Source of the DNA: Gallalistipes aquisgranensis
Lineage (GTDB): Bacteria; Bacteroidota; Bacteroidia; Bacteroidales; Rikenellaceae
Length of the DNA: 64,000 bases
Assembly: GCF_014982715.1 (NCBI RefSeq)
Contig: NZ_JADCJY010000001.1
Coordinates: 1,984,001-2,048,000 of the forward strand
Reading direction: 5' to 3'
In this document: positions 8,527 through 17,669 of the stretch, piece by piece
Layout: each line of letters starts with the position of its first letter
Position numbering within the stretch: position 1 is the stretch's first letter
Notes under the pieces: generated by a model
Told to the model about the DNA's origin: nothing
The model's database searches: none
Seen by the model: only the letters and a program-made list of their open reading frames with translations
Program-made: the position numbers and the translations under genes

Positions 8527-9489
8527 TCAGCGGTTGTGCAGGGTCGGGGCCGCCGCATTGCTGCGGTAGGAGCGGATCACGAACCAGACACCGAGAAAAA
8601 TCACGGCGGCGGCCAGCACGCTGTCCCAGCGCGGCCGGTCCATACCCATGGCCACGGCCACCGCGGTAGCCACCACCGGCTGCAAATAAGTATAGATGCT
8701 GCTCACGGTAGGTGAAACGTGTTTCAGGCTGTACGCCAGCAGGTAGTTGGGAACGAACGTAGGGACAATCAGCACGAAGATCCAGGCCAGCAACGGGCCC
8801 GTGGCCATGGCGGAATAGTCGGTATGGATCACCGCCCCGAACCCGAAAGGCAGGATCATCACGGCGGCCGAACAATAGAGCCAGCGCAGCACCGTGATCG
8901 TCCTGTATTTGGAGATCAGCCGCTTGAACCACACCATATAGAGAGCCGTGGTGAGGGCGCAGAGAAACACGAGGATGTTCCCCGTCAGGTCCGATGCCGC
9001 ATGGGAAGGGGAAGCCCCGGACAGGATCACGAGAAGTGCCCCGCCCATGCCCAGAATGATCCCCACCAGTTTCATCGGAGTGAACCGGTCGATCCCCATC
9101 GCCACGGAGACGATCAGCACGAGGACCGGTCCCACCGTGTCGATGATCGACCCGTCGATCGGGCTGGTCCTCGCCATTCCGTTCATCAGGAACAGCTTGT
9201 GAAGCACGCCCATAAGCAGGCCCGCCCCCAGGAAACGGAAGATGTCGCGGCGCTCCACCCTCTCTGGCGGCATGAAGGGAAGCGTGGCGAGCGACAGCAG
9301 GGCGGCCACCGCGAGCACGGAGGTGCTGAGCGCCAGGGGCGAGATGTCGCGGGGCAGGATCAACCGGTAGAACGGATAGTCCATGGCCCAGATCACGTTG
9401 CAGACCAGCAGGCCGATATGGGGAAGATACTTGGGGTTCACGGGCGGGCATTTATTCCGGAAGGAGCATAAATTTCGTACCAGCCGCAT
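8527..9489 (-). CDS. EamA/DMT-superfamily membrane transporter
   Basis: About 320 residues with roughly ten hydrophobic segments in two EamA-like halves, as in drug/metabolite exporters and amino-acid or metabolite transporters of this superfamily. The substrate cannot be read from the sequence. The start is uncertain: the ATG at 9487-9489 is used here; a GTG at 9439-9441, just before the first membrane segment (YLPHIGLLVCNVIWAM), is also plausible. The frame remains open further upstream into the M48 protease gene, but that extension is not expected to be translated. After the stop, complementary GGGGGAAA/TTTCCCCC sequences could fold a weak hairpin. Confidence 0.85.
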   Translation of the reverse strand: MRLVRNLCSFRNKCPPVNPKYLPHIGLLVCNVIWAMDYPFYRLILPRDISPLALSTSVLAVAALLSLATLPFMPPERVERRDIFRFLGAGLLMGVLHKLFLMNGMARTSPIDGSIIDTVGPVLVLIVSVAMGIDRFTPMKLVGIILGMGGALLVILSGASPSHAASDLTGNILVFLCALTTALYMVWFKRLISKYRTITVLRWLYCSAAVMILPFGFGAVIHTDYSAMATGPLLAWIFVLIVPTFVPNYLLAYSLKHVSPTVSSIYTYLQPVVATAVAVAMGMDRPRWDSVLAAAVIFLGVWFVIRSYRSNAAAPTLHNR

Positions 9490-9512
9490 ATCTGCCGGGA
9501 GGAAAATCCGGT

Positions 9513-10307
9513 TCACTCCCCGGGTCCGGCTGCAGGCCGTCCCGCCTGCCACGCCTCGGCCCGCGCCCTCATCCGGGCGGCCCGTCCCGCGGGATCGGGA
9601 TGCGTGGCGAACATGGAACCCAGCCCCGAACCGCCCTCCCCGGACCGGGCCGGAGCGAGCGCCGCCAGTTTTTCCAGGGTTTCGGCCAGCGCGAAAGGAC
9701 TTTCGCCCGCTTCGACGAGCCGTCCGAAGGCGAAATCGTCCGCCTCCCGTTCCTGGTCGCGGGAAAACCGGGCCCCGGCCAGCGAAAGGGCCAGCCCGCC
9801 CAGCGCCGAAGCGGACAGGGAACCCAGCACGCCCCCCGCGGCACTCACGGCATGGCGGGCCGCCGAGGCCATATAGGCATTGCTCATGGCCCGCAGCGAA
9901 TCCCGGCGCACGATATGCCCCATCTCATGGGCGATCACCGCCCGGAGTTCCGCATCGCTCATCCGTTCCATCAGTCCGGCGAACAACCGGATACTGCCGT
10001 CGGCACAGGCGAAGGCATTCACTTCGGCGGCGGGATAGACTCCCAGGTCGAACCGCTCCGGATCGGCGAATCCCTGCCCCACCTTCCGCAGGCGGCACAC
10101 GAGCGGATGATCCTCCGGCAGTTTTCCGCAACGGCGGTCGGCCCACCCGACATACTCGCGGGCCATACGCACCACTTCGTCGTCGGTCAGCGCCGAGGCC
10201 CGCACCAGATCGGTCACGGCCCGCACGGCCGGAGGCCCGGCGTTCACCCGCCACCCCATGCGCACCAACAGATAGATGCCCAACGCGATCAGGAACAGTT
10301 TCAGCAT
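9513..10307 (-). CDS. M48-family zinc metalloprotease, membrane anchored
   Basis: Encodes 264 residues. A single N-terminal hydrophobic segment (residues 1-16) anchors the protein. The zinc-protease motif HEMGH is at 127-131 and the third ligand is in QEREADDFA (Glu about 188), as in HtpX/Oma1/BepA-type M48 peptidases. A role in envelope protein quality control is likely from the family but is not shown here. The gene is transcribed divergently from gcvT across a 73-bp gap in which TATCTTTA (10331-10338, minus) could be its -7 box. It ends 23 bp before the chosen start of the transporter gene. Confidence 0.9.
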   Translation of the reverse strand: MLKLFLIALGIYLLVRMGWRVNAGPPAVRAVTDLVRASALTDDEVVRMAREYVGWADRRCGKLPEDHPLVCRLRKVGQGFADPERFDLGVYPAAEVNAFACADGSIRLFAGLMERMSDAELRAVIAHEMGHIVRRDSLRAMSNAYMASAARHAVSAAGGVLGSLSASALGGLALSLAGARFSRDQEREADDFAFGRLVEAGESPFALAETLEKLAALAPARSGEGGSGLGSMFATHPDPAGRAARMRARAEAWQAGRPAAGPGE

Positions 10308-10351
10308 GACATTTTAACGCTCGGAGGCAATAAAGATAACGGAAAAATTCC

Positions 10352-10359
10352 TAACTTCG
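10352..10359 (+). promoter_or_regulatory. Possible -7 box for gcvT
   Basis: TAACTTCG resembles the TAnnTTTG element and lies about 20 bp before the gcvT ATG. The -33 element is not clear, so this is tentative. Confidence 0.4.
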
Positions 10360-10380
10360 CACCAAATAAAAAAATCCGTC

Positions 10381-11484
10381 ATGAAAAACACCCCCTTCAC
10401 ACACCATCACATCGAGGCCGGGGCCCGTATGGCCGAATTCGCAGGCTACAACATGCCGATCGAGTTCACGGGCATCAACAGCGAACACGCCGCCGTACGC
10501 GAAGGCGCCGGGGTCTTCGACGTGAGCCACATGGGCGAAATATGGGTCAAGGGCCCCCGCGCGTTCGATTTCCTGCAACACGTGACCACCAACGACGTGG
10601 GCGCCCTCTACGACGGCCGCATCCAGTATTCGGCCCTGCCCAACGGCCGGGGCGGCATCGTGGACGACATTCTGGTCTACCGGATCGACGCGCAGACCTA
10701 CCTGCTGGTGGTCAACGCCGCCAACATCGAAAAGGACTGGAACCACCTCTGCGCCGAAGGAAAGGCATTCGGCCTCACGCCCGGCAAGGAGCTCTACAAT
10801 GCCTCGGACGAGATCGCCCAGCTGGCCGTACAGGGTCCGCTGGCCATGAAGATCGTACAGAAAATGTGCAAGGTGCCGGTCGAAGAGCTGAAATATTACA
10901 CGTTCATCAAAACCGAAATCGCCGGTATTCCCGACGCCATCCTCTCCGCCACGGGCTACACCGGTGCCGGCGGCTGCGAAATCTACGTGGCCAACGAAGA
11001 TGCGGAAAAACTGTGGAAAGCGCTCTGGAAGGCGGGCGAAGAGTACGGACTGCGCAACATCGGACTGGGTGCCCGCGACACGCTGCGTCTGGAAATGGGT
11101 TTCTGCCTCTACGGCAACGATATCGACGACACCACCTCCCCCATCGAAGCCGGTCTGGGCTGGATCACGAAGATGGTCGACGGAAAGGATTTCATCGACC
11201 GACCGCTGATGGAGCGTCAGAAAGCCGAAGGGGTCGGCCGCAAACTGACGGGCTTCGAACTGACCGAACGGGGCATCCCGCGCCACGGGTACAAGCTGGT
11301 GAACTCCGCCGGCGAAGAGATCGGCCACGTCACGTCGGGCACCATGTCCCCCACCCTGAAAGTGGGCATCGGCATGGGCTACGTAAAACCGGAGTATGCC
11401 GCTCCGGGCACGGAGATCGCCGTCGTCATCCGCGAACGGCCGATCGGCGCCCGTATAGTGAAAACGCCCTTCCTGAAAAAATAA
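10381..11484 (+). CDS. gcvT: Aminomethyltransferase, glycine cleavage T protein
   Basis: Encodes 367 residues, normal length. The T protein moves the methylene group of aminomethylated H protein to tetrahydrofolate, releasing ammonia. Family signatures include the N-terminal AEFAGYNMPIEF, GVFDVSHMGEI, the catalytic-region sequence VDDILVYRI and the C-terminal barrel with GHVTSGTMSPTL. The other glycine-cleavage genes are not in the window. A strong terminator follows, so gcvT is probably monocistronic. No glycine riboswitch can be fitted into the 73-bp upstream gap. Confidence 0.97.
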   Translation: MKNTPFTHHHIEAGARMAEFAGYNMPIEFTGINSEHAAVREGAGVFDVSHMGEIWVKGPRAFDFLQHVTTNDVGALYDGRIQYSALPNGRGGIVDDILVYRIDAQTYLLVVNAANIEKDWNHLCAEGKAFGLTPGKELYNASDEIAQLAVQGPLAMKIVQKMCKVPVEELKYYTFIKTEIAGIPDAILSATGYTGAGGCEIYVANEDAEKLWKALWKAGEEYGLRNIGLGARDTLRLEMGFCLYGNDIDDTTSPIEAGLGWITKMVDGKDFIDRPLMERQKAEGVGRKLTGFELTERGIPRHGYKLVNSAGEEIGHVTSGTMSPTLKVGIGMGYVKPEYAAPGTEIAVVIRERPIGARIVKTPFLKK

Positions 11485-11491
11485 TCCGTTC

Positions 11492-11526
11492 CGGGGGGGG
11501 TGCCGAACGCACCCCCCCCGATTTTT
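11492..11526 (+). terminator. Terminator of gcvT
   Basis: A 12-bp stem made of C, eight G and TGC (11492-11503) pairs with its complement at 11509-11520 around the loop CGAAC, followed by ATTTTT. This is a very stable rho-independent terminator. Confidence 0.9.
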
Positions 11527-11554
11527 CATGCTTCTATCCAAACCCTTGTTGCTT

Positions 11555-12148
11555 ATGAAACATCTTTCACTCCGTTTTCTATACATGCTGTTACTGGCAG
11601 GGGGCCTCTCGGGATGCGTCAAGCACGAATACGACCTCGGGGAGGTCGATACGGACAACGTGACCGTAGGCGGCGAACTCGTCATGCCGCTGGGAACGGT
11701 GCGCTTCGACTTCCGGTCGCTCCTGCCCCAGGCGGGCACCCTGCAGATCGCCCTGCCGGGCACCTTCCCGACCCAGTCGCTCGGCATCGGCTCCGGATTC
11801 GACACGGGCATCCTCGACAAACTGGACGAGACCACACCGATAACCGTCACCACGGTCGTCACCAACTGCGTTTCGGAACCCCTGCTGATCACCGTCGGCT
11901 TCTCGGACGGTAACGGCGATCCGGTCGTCCTGTGCGACGAAGCGACGGTCAAAAGCGCAACCGAAGGCACCACGACCGTCACATCCACCCTCACGATGGA
12001 GGAGTTCCGCCGCGTGGCCGGGGCTACCCGGATCGACTTCGGTTTCTCGACCGTGGACAAGCAACCCAAAAACGACGTCACCGTCACGGACGACGCCACG
12101 CTCCTCTTCGTGTTCAGCGTCCGGAAATCGGGAGGCATCAAACTGTAA
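11555..12148 (+). CDS. Putative lipoprotein of unknown function
   Basis: Encodes 197 residues from the ATG at 11555; an upstream ATG at 11528 would add nine residues. The signal sequence ends in the lipobox LSGC (Cys at about 20), so the product is probably a lipid-anchored envelope protein. The rest is rich in T, V and D and looks like beta-sandwich material, with no known catalytic motif. It lies 12 bp before the DUF5723 outer-membrane gene and shares its downstream terminator, so the two may act together at the outer membrane. Confidence 0.75.
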   Translation: MKHLSLRFLYMLLLAGGLSGCVKHEYDLGEVDTDNVTVGGELVMPLGTVRFDFRSLLPQAGTLQIALPGTFPTQSLGIGSGFDTGILDKLDETTPITVTTVVTNCVSEPLLITVGFSDGNGDPVVLCDEATVKSATEGTTTVTSTLTMEEFRRVAGATRIDFGFSTVDKQPKNDVTVTDDATLLFVFSVRKSGGIKL

Positions 12149-12160
12149 ACGGAAACGACG

Positions 12161-13537
12161 ATGAAAAAGATATTCCATCTCGCCGCACTGCTCGCCGGAG
12201 CGTGCCTCCTCACGACACGGGTTCCGGCCCAGCAGCTGCGCACGGCCTACTTCATGGACAAGGCGCCGGTGCGAACCTACCTCAATCCCGCCCTGCGTCC
12301 CGAACGCGGCTATATCAACATTCCCGCGCTGGGACATACGCAGGTGGAGTTCATGTCCAACAGCCTTTCGCTGGACAACATCCTCTACCCCTCCCCGAGC
12401 GGTTCGGGACTGGTCACCTTCCTCGATTCGCGGATCGACGCGGACCGGCTGCTCCGCGACCTGAAGGAGCGCAACAACCTGGGAGCCGATCTCCGCATCG
12501 GTGTGCTGGGCGTAGGGTTCTACACCGGGGATGCCTTCTGGAGCGTCGATCTCTCCGCCCGGGTCAGCACGGGCGTCACGCTGCCCGAAGGGCTGTTCGA
12601 ATTCGCCAAGCGCGGATCGGGCTACGACGGGCGCATTTACGATCTGAAGGAGATGCAGGTGGACGCCAACAGCTTCGCCGAACTGGCGATCGGATATTCG
12701 AGACCGGTCAACGACCGGCTGACCGTCGGGGGTAAAGTGAAAATTCTCGCCGGCCTGGTCAACGCCCGCATGAAATTCGACAAAATGCGCATCCAGATGT
12801 CGCAGGAACGCTGGGAAGTGGAAGCCGAAGGCCGTTTCGATATGAACGCGAACGGTCTGACGATCCCCGACAAAACCGACGAAGAGGACGGTTCGCCCTA
12901 CCTCGATATGAACGACATCGACCTCTCGCCCACCGGACCCTGCGGCTACGGCGGCGCCATCGACCTGGGCGTCAGCTACAAGCTGCTGGACAACCTGACC
13001 CTTTCGGGGGCCCTGATCGACCTGGGCTTCATAGACTGGAGCGCACGCAATGCAGTCTCGGGACGTTCGGCCGACCGCTACTCGTTCACAGGTTTCGAGC
13101 TGGAAGGCGAAGGGGAGACGAACACGGGCGACTTCGACAAGCTGGCCCGGTTCCGCCGCGTGGAATCGCGGAACCACACGACCCGTCTCACCACCACCCT
13201 CAACCTCGCGGGGGAGTACACGATTCTCAACGACAAGATCGGGTTCGGCCTGCTCTCCTCCACGCAGTTCCTCACCACCTCCACCTTCACGGAACTGACC
13301 CTGTCGGCCAACTTCCGCCCAATCGACTGGTTTTCGGCCAGCGTGAGCTATTCGTTTATCCACAGTAAGTTCGACACGTTCGGAATCGCACTGAACTTCA
13401 GCCCCTCGTGGATCAACTTCTTCGTGGGCACGGACTACATGTTCACCAGGATCACCCCCCAGTGGGTACCCGTCAGCCAACGCAGCGCCAACCTCTTCCT
13501 GGGACTGAGCATCCCCCTGAAAAGAGGGAAGAACTGA
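12161..13537 (+). CDS. DUF5723-family outer-membrane protein
   Basis: Encodes 458 residues with a signal peptide cleaved near PAQQL (about residue 24). The remainder shows alternating hydrophobic strands, repeated aromatic ends and the feature AYFMDKAPVRTYLNPALRP near the N terminus, typical of DUF5723 proteins, which are predicted beta-barrels of Bacteroidota. The function is unknown. The C terminus ends in strand-like LFLGLSIPLKRGKN. It is cotranscribed with the preceding lipoprotein and ends at a shared bidirectional terminator. Confidence 0.8.
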   Translation: MKKIFHLAALLAGACLLTTRVPAQQLRTAYFMDKAPVRTYLNPALRPERGYINIPALGHTQVEFMSNSLSLDNILYPSPSGSGLVTFLDSRIDADRLLRDLKERNNLGADLRIGVLGVGFYTGDAFWSVDLSARVSTGVTLPEGLFEFAKRGSGYDGRIYDLKEMQVDANSFAELAIGYSRPVNDRLTVGGKVKILAGLVNARMKFDKMRIQMSQERWEVEAEGRFDMNANGLTIPDKTDEEDGSPYLDMNDIDLSPTGPCGYGGAIDLGVSYKLLDNLTLSGALIDLGFIDWSARNAVSGRSADRYSFTGFELEGEGETNTGDFDKLARFRRVESRNHTTRLTTTLNLAGEYTILNDKIGFGLLSSTQFLTTSTFTELTLSANFRPIDWFSASVSYSFIHSKFDTFGIALNFSPSWINFFVGTDYMFTRITPQWVPVSQRSANLFLGLSIPLKRGKN

Positions 13538-13555
13538 CAGATGGGGATATTCGAC

Positions 13556-13592
13556 GAAGAAAGCGGGCCGAAAGGCCCGCTTTCTTCGTTTT
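13556..13592 (+). terminator. Bidirectional terminator between convergent genes
   Basis: GAAGAAAGCGGGCC (13556-13569) pairs perfectly with GGCCCGCTTTCTTC (13574-13587) around a GAAA tetraloop and is followed by GTTTTTCC. It ends the plus-strand lipoprotein/DUF5723 unit and lies 17 bp before the end of the convergent P-type ATPase gene. Confidence 0.9.
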
Positions 13593-13608
13593 TCCGGAGT
13601 ATCTCCGG

Positions 13609-16221
13609 CTATGCCCGCTTCCTCAGCCGGCCGATCCATCGGATCAGCTCGCCGCCGATCATGATCAGCGACGTAGCGCCGATCACCACCAGCCAGTCGT
13701 TCAGCGACAGGGGTACCGTGCGGAACACGCCGTCTCCGAAGCTCACGATCAGAACCTGCCCCACCAGAATGGCGAACAGGATAAAGAAAAATCCGCGGCA
13801 CCGCGACAGGTCGCCGAAGACGGAATGGCTCGTCTCGAAAGCCTTCGCGTTGAACAGGTTCCAGAACTGAAGCATCACGAAGACGGTGAAGAAGACCGAC
13901 AGTTTGTACACCGCCCCGTAGTTGGCCGGATCGCTCACCGCACCGCGGATCGTGATCGCGTCGCCCCAATGGATCAGCATACTGAGCAGTACGACCACGA
14001 AGACCATACCCGTGGTCAGAATCGAGGTGAACATCGCCCGGTTGATGATGAAATCGCTGTTCCGGCGCGGCTTCTCCCGCATCACCTCCGGATTGGGCGG
14101 CAGCGAGGCGAGCGCCATTGCGGCGAAAGTGTCCATAATCAGGTTGACCCACAGGATCTGCGTCACCGTCAGCGGCAGTTCGCTGCCGAAAATCGAGCCG
14201 AAGAAGACCACCACCAGCGCGGCGAAGTTGATCGTGAGCTGGAACAGCACGAACCGCTGGATATTGCGGTAGAGCGAACGCCCCCACATCACCGCCGTGG
14301 CGATGCTGGCGAACGAATCGTCGAGCAGGGTGATGTCGCTGGCCTCTTTCGCCACCGAAGTACCCGAGCCCATCGAGAGCCCCACCTGCGCGAAATTGAG
14401 CGCCGGGGCATCGTTGGTCCCGTCGCCCGTGACAGCCACCACTTCGCCCTTCTGCTGCAGAAGTTTCACTAACCGCTGCTTGTCGAGCGGCCGGGCCCGC
14501 GACATCACTTTCAGATCGCCCACCCGCTCCAGCAGCTCCTCATCGCTCAGCGCGGCGAACTCCACGCCCGTGATGGCGTTCCGGTCGGTATCGGTGTCGT
14601 TCCACAGGCCGATCTGCCGGGCGATTTCACGGGCCGTGGCCGGCGTGTCGCCCGTCACGATCTTGATCCGGATACCGGCGCTCAGGCAACTGGCCACCGC
14701 AGCCGGCACATCGGGACGCACCGGATCGGAAATGGCCGCCACGGCCACGAACCGCAGCCGGCCTTCGGCGATGGCCTCCTCGCAGGTCGCCCGGTCGCTC
14801 TGCGCCACGGCAAAACCCAGCGTACGCATCGCCTTGTTCTGGAACTCACGCAGCCGTCCGTTCACCTCCCCGTCCAGTCCGTCCTGTCCGCACATGCTCC
14901 GCACGATCTCGGGAGCGCCCTTCACATAAAGCGTCCGGCGGCCCGTGACGGCCGATTCGACCAGCGTGGCCATATATTTGCGCTCGGTGGTGAATGTCAT
15001 CTGGTCCACGACCTTCGCCCCCTCGCGCAGCGGCGCGTAATCCGTTCCCCGGTCCCGCATCCAGAGCAGAAGAGCTCCCTCCGTGGGATTGCCGATCACC
15101 TTGCCCGACTGATCGAGAAAAGCGGTCGAATTGGCGCTCATCGCCTCGCAGAGCTCCCCGTCGGGAATTTCCCCGTAGCGGACGATCTCGGCCACCCGCA
15201 TCTGGTTCTGGGTCAGCGTGCCCGTCTTGTCCGTACAGATCACTGTCACGGCTCCCATCGTCTCGCAGGCGTGCATCTTGCGCACGAGGTTATTGGTCTT
15301 GAGCATCCGGCGCATGCTCATGGCCAGACTGAGCGTAATGCTCATCGGGAGCCCCTCGGGAATCGCCATCACCATGATAGCCACCGACACCATGAAATAT
15401 TGCAGCAACCGGCTCAGGATATGCACCCAATCGCCGCCACGCAAGTCGCCGCCCCACCAGAGGCCCTTGGCCACCAGAATGGCGAAAACGAGGAAAGCCA
15501 GCGCCGTGCCGATCTTGCCGATCAGCCCCGACAGCCGTTCGAGTTGCTTGTTGAGCGGCGTCTTCTCGTCGCTCTCCACCGTGGCCTGCTGGGCCACCTT
15601 GCCGAACTCCGTGGCATCGCCCACAGCCTGCACGACCATGATCCCGTGGCCTTCGACCACCGTGGTGCCCCGCAGGGCATGGTTCGACGGATAGGTGGCA
15701 TCCTCCTTGAAGTGGGCCGGATCGGTCGTTTTGGCGATGATCGGCTCCCCCGTGAGGGTTGATTCGTTGACCTTGAGCGACACGGCCTCCAGCAGTTCGC
15801 CGTCAGCCGGAATCTCCTCGCCGCTGTCCAACAGCACGATGTCGCCCACGACCACCTCCCGTTTGGGTATCTCCATGACGCATCCCTCGCGCCGCACCTT
15901 CACGGGCGTATCGTCGTTCACCGTGTTGAGCACGTCGAACCGCCGTTTGGCATCGTACTCGAACCAGAAGGCCACGCCCGTCGCCAGAAAGATGGCGCAG
16001 AAGATCCCGATCGTCTCGGCGAACTCCCCGTCGATGAAGGCCACCACCAGAGAAAGCAATGCCGCCACCAGCAGCACCTTGATGATCGGGTCGTCGAACT
16101 TTCCGATAAAGAGCTTCCACACCGACTCCTTTTTGGCGGGAGTGATTACGTTCTCGCCGTAACGTTCCCGGCTCCGGAGCACCTCCTGCGGGGTCAGTCC
16201 CTGCAAATTCCTCTCTGTCAT
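13609..16221 (-). CDS. Calcium-type P-type cation ATPase
   Basis: Encodes 870 residues from the ATG at 16219-16221; the frame is open much further upstream, but that part overlaps rodA and has no family similarity. Features in order: N-terminal cation-ATPase domain (MTERNLQGLTPQEVL), actuator motif STLTGEP, phosphorylation motif ICDKTGTLTQNQM, nucleotide-binding domain, and hinge VAVTGDGTNDAPAL. The membrane part carries AIPEGLPMSITLSLA, as in PMCA/SERCA-like pumps. It probably exports Ca2+ (or another divalent cation) at the inner membrane. It is the last gene of the purH-mre-rod unit, eight bases after rodA. Confidence 0.92.
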   Translation of the reverse strand: MTERNLQGLTPQEVLRSRERYGENVITPAKKESVWKLFIGKFDDPIIKVLLVAALLSLVVAFIDGEFAETIGIFCAIFLATGVAFWFEYDAKRRFDVLNTVNDDTPVKVRREGCVMEIPKREVVVGDIVLLDSGEEIPADGELLEAVSLKVNESTLTGEPIIAKTTDPAHFKEDATYPSNHALRGTTVVEGHGIMVVQAVGDATEFGKVAQQATVESDEKTPLNKQLERLSGLIGKIGTALAFLVFAILVAKGLWWGGDLRGGDWVHILSRLLQYFMVSVAIMVMAIPEGLPMSITLSLAMSMRRMLKTNNLVRKMHACETMGAVTVICTDKTGTLTQNQMRVAEIVRYGEIPDGELCEAMSANSTAFLDQSGKVIGNPTEGALLLWMRDRGTDYAPLREGAKVVDQMTFTTERKYMATLVESAVTGRRTLYVKGAPEIVRSMCGQDGLDGEVNGRLREFQNKAMRTLGFAVAQSDRATCEEAIAEGRLRFVAVAAISDPVRPDVPAAVASCLSAGIRIKIVTGDTPATAREIARQIGLWNDTDTDRNAITGVEFAALSDEELLERVGDLKVMSRARPLDKQRLVKLLQQKGEVVAVTGDGTNDAPALNFAQVGLSMGSGTSVAKEASDITLLDDSFASIATAVMWGRSLYRNIQRFVLFQLTINFAALVVVFFGSIFGSELPLTVTQILWVNLIMDTFAAMALASLPPNPEVMREKPRRNSDFIINRAMFTSILTTGMVFVVVLLSMLIHWGDAITIRGAVSDPANYGAVYKLSVFFTVFVMLQFWNLFNAKAFETSHSVFGDLSRCRGFFFILFAILVGQVLIVSFGDGVFRTVPLSLNDWLVVIGATSLIMIGGELIRWIGRLRKRA

Positions 16222-16229
16222 ATCCGTAT

Positions 16230-17669
16230 CTAATGGTTTATAATGGTTTCGCGTTTGGTGGCATCGAGCCGCACGGCCACGAAGAGCAGCACCGTGAAAG
16301 CGATCAGCGAAGAGCCTCCGTAGCTGAAAAAGGGCAGCGGAATCCCGATCACGGGCATCAGGCCGATGGTCATGCCGATATTGATCAGCACATGGAAGAA
16401 GAAGATCGCCGCCACGCTGTAACAGTAGATCCGTCCGAAAGGTTCCTGCTGGCGTTCTCCCATCTTCATCAGCCTCAGGATGAGCAGGCAGAAGAGCGCC
16501 GCCACCGCCGCACTGCCCACGAACCCCCACTCCTCGCCCACCGTGCAGAAGATAAAGTCCGTACTCTGTTCGGGCACGAAATTGTACTTGGTCTGGGTCC
16601 CGTTCAGGAAACCTTTTCCGAAAAAGCCTCCCGACCCGATGGCGATCTTCGACTGGTTCACGTTGTACCCCCACCCCTTCAAATCCGATTCCAATCCCAG
16701 CAGATCGAGAATCCGCTTCTGCTGGTGGACTTGCAGCACGTTGTCGAAAACATAGTCCACCGTGAGCGTGAAGAACAGCGAACCGCAGAAAAGTCCTACG
16801 TACATCCACACGTTGCGCAGCCGGTTGCGGTAAGCGTAGGCGGCCACGAAAAGGAGCGACACCCCGACCGACACCAGGACCGCCGCATTGACCGAGAGAT
16901 GGCTCTCCAGCAGCAGATTGCCTCCGAAATAGAGCAGGATGGCGCCCAGGGCCACTCCGGCCAGATAGATCAGTTTCAGACGCCAGCGTCCGTTGGCGAT
17001 CCCCTCGCCGGTCACGCAGACGAGGATCAGGACGATCAGAAGCGTCTCCGGCGTGAGCAGGAACGAAAAGACGAAAAGCAGCACCAGCATGATGGCGGCC
17101 ACGTAAACCCACCCGTTGAATCCCTCCCGGTAGAGCACGAAGAGGAACGCCCCATAGACGAGCGCCGATCCGGTGTCGTTCTGGAGCATGATGATCCCCA
17201 CGGGCAGGGCCAGGATCAGCCCGACCTGCAACAGGCAGCTCAGTTTATGGATCGAGAAACTGTACGTACTCATGTACCGGGCCAGTGCCAGCGCCGTGGT
17301 GAACTTCACCAGCTCGGTGGGCTGCAGGGCCACGGGACCGATCACGATCCACGAACGGGCCCCGTTCACCTCCTTGCCCACGAAAAGCACTCCGATAAGG
17401 ATGAGGATCGTAATCCAGTAAAGGGGATAGGCCAGCATGTGCCAGTATTTGTCGTCCACCAGCAGGATCACCACTGCGAGCATGAAGGAGACCCCGATCC
17501 AGACCATCTGCATGCCGTAGCGCTGTCCGAGGTCGAAAATCCCCGCGTGCGACTCGTCGTAAACGGCGGCGTAAATATTGAGCCAGCCCAGGAAGACCAG
17601 CACCGCATAGACGAGGATCGTCACCCAGTCCACTCCGCTCACCAGCGTGCTGTTACGGTTACTTACCAT
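16230..17669 (-). CDS. rodA: Rod-shape SEDS glycosyltransferase RodA
   Basis: Encodes 479 residues with many membrane segments, a SEDS-family (FtsW/RodA/SpoVE) peptidoglycan polymerase that works with PBP2 in lateral wall growth. Visible signatures are VNGARSWIVIGPVALQPTELVKF and, near the C terminus, MTIGLMPVIGIPLPFFSYGGSS. The loop after the middle of the protein is longer than in short RodA proteins, as usual in Bacteroidota. The start ATG (17667-17669) overlaps the end of mrdA by 11 bp, indicating translational coupling. Confidence 0.96.
   Translation of the reverse strand: MVSNRNSTLVSGVDWVTILVYAVLVFLGWLNIYAAVYDESHAGIFDLGQRYGMQMVWIGVSFMLAVVILLVDDKYWHMLAYPLYWITILILIGVLFVGKEVNGARSWIVIGPVALQPTELVKFTTALALARYMSTYSFSIHKLSCLLQVGLILALPVGIIMLQNDTGSALVYGAFLFVLYREGFNGWVYVAAIMLVLLFVFSFLLTPETLLIVLILVCVTGEGIANGRWRLKLIYLAGVALGAILLYFGGNLLLESHLSVNAAVLVSVGVSLLFVAAYAYRNRLRNVWMYVGLFCGSLFFTLTVDYVFDNVLQVHQQKRILDLLGLESDLKGWGYNVNQSKIAIGSGGFFGKGFLNGTQTKYNFVPEQSTDFIFCTVGEEWGFVGSAAVAALFCLLILRLMKMGERQQEPFGRIYCYSVAAIFFFHVLINIGMTIGLMPVIGIPLPFFSYGGSSLIAFTVLLFVAVRLDATKRETIINH

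Noticed and set aside
10308-10380. Glycine riboswitch before gcvT
   Set aside because: The gap is only 73 bp and contains divergent promoter elements; no aptamer-like conserved core fits.
16222-17112. Upstream extension of the P-type ATPase frame
   Set aside because: The frame is open because of high GC, but it overlaps rodA, whose protein is clearly conserved; family similarity begins at the ATG at 16221.
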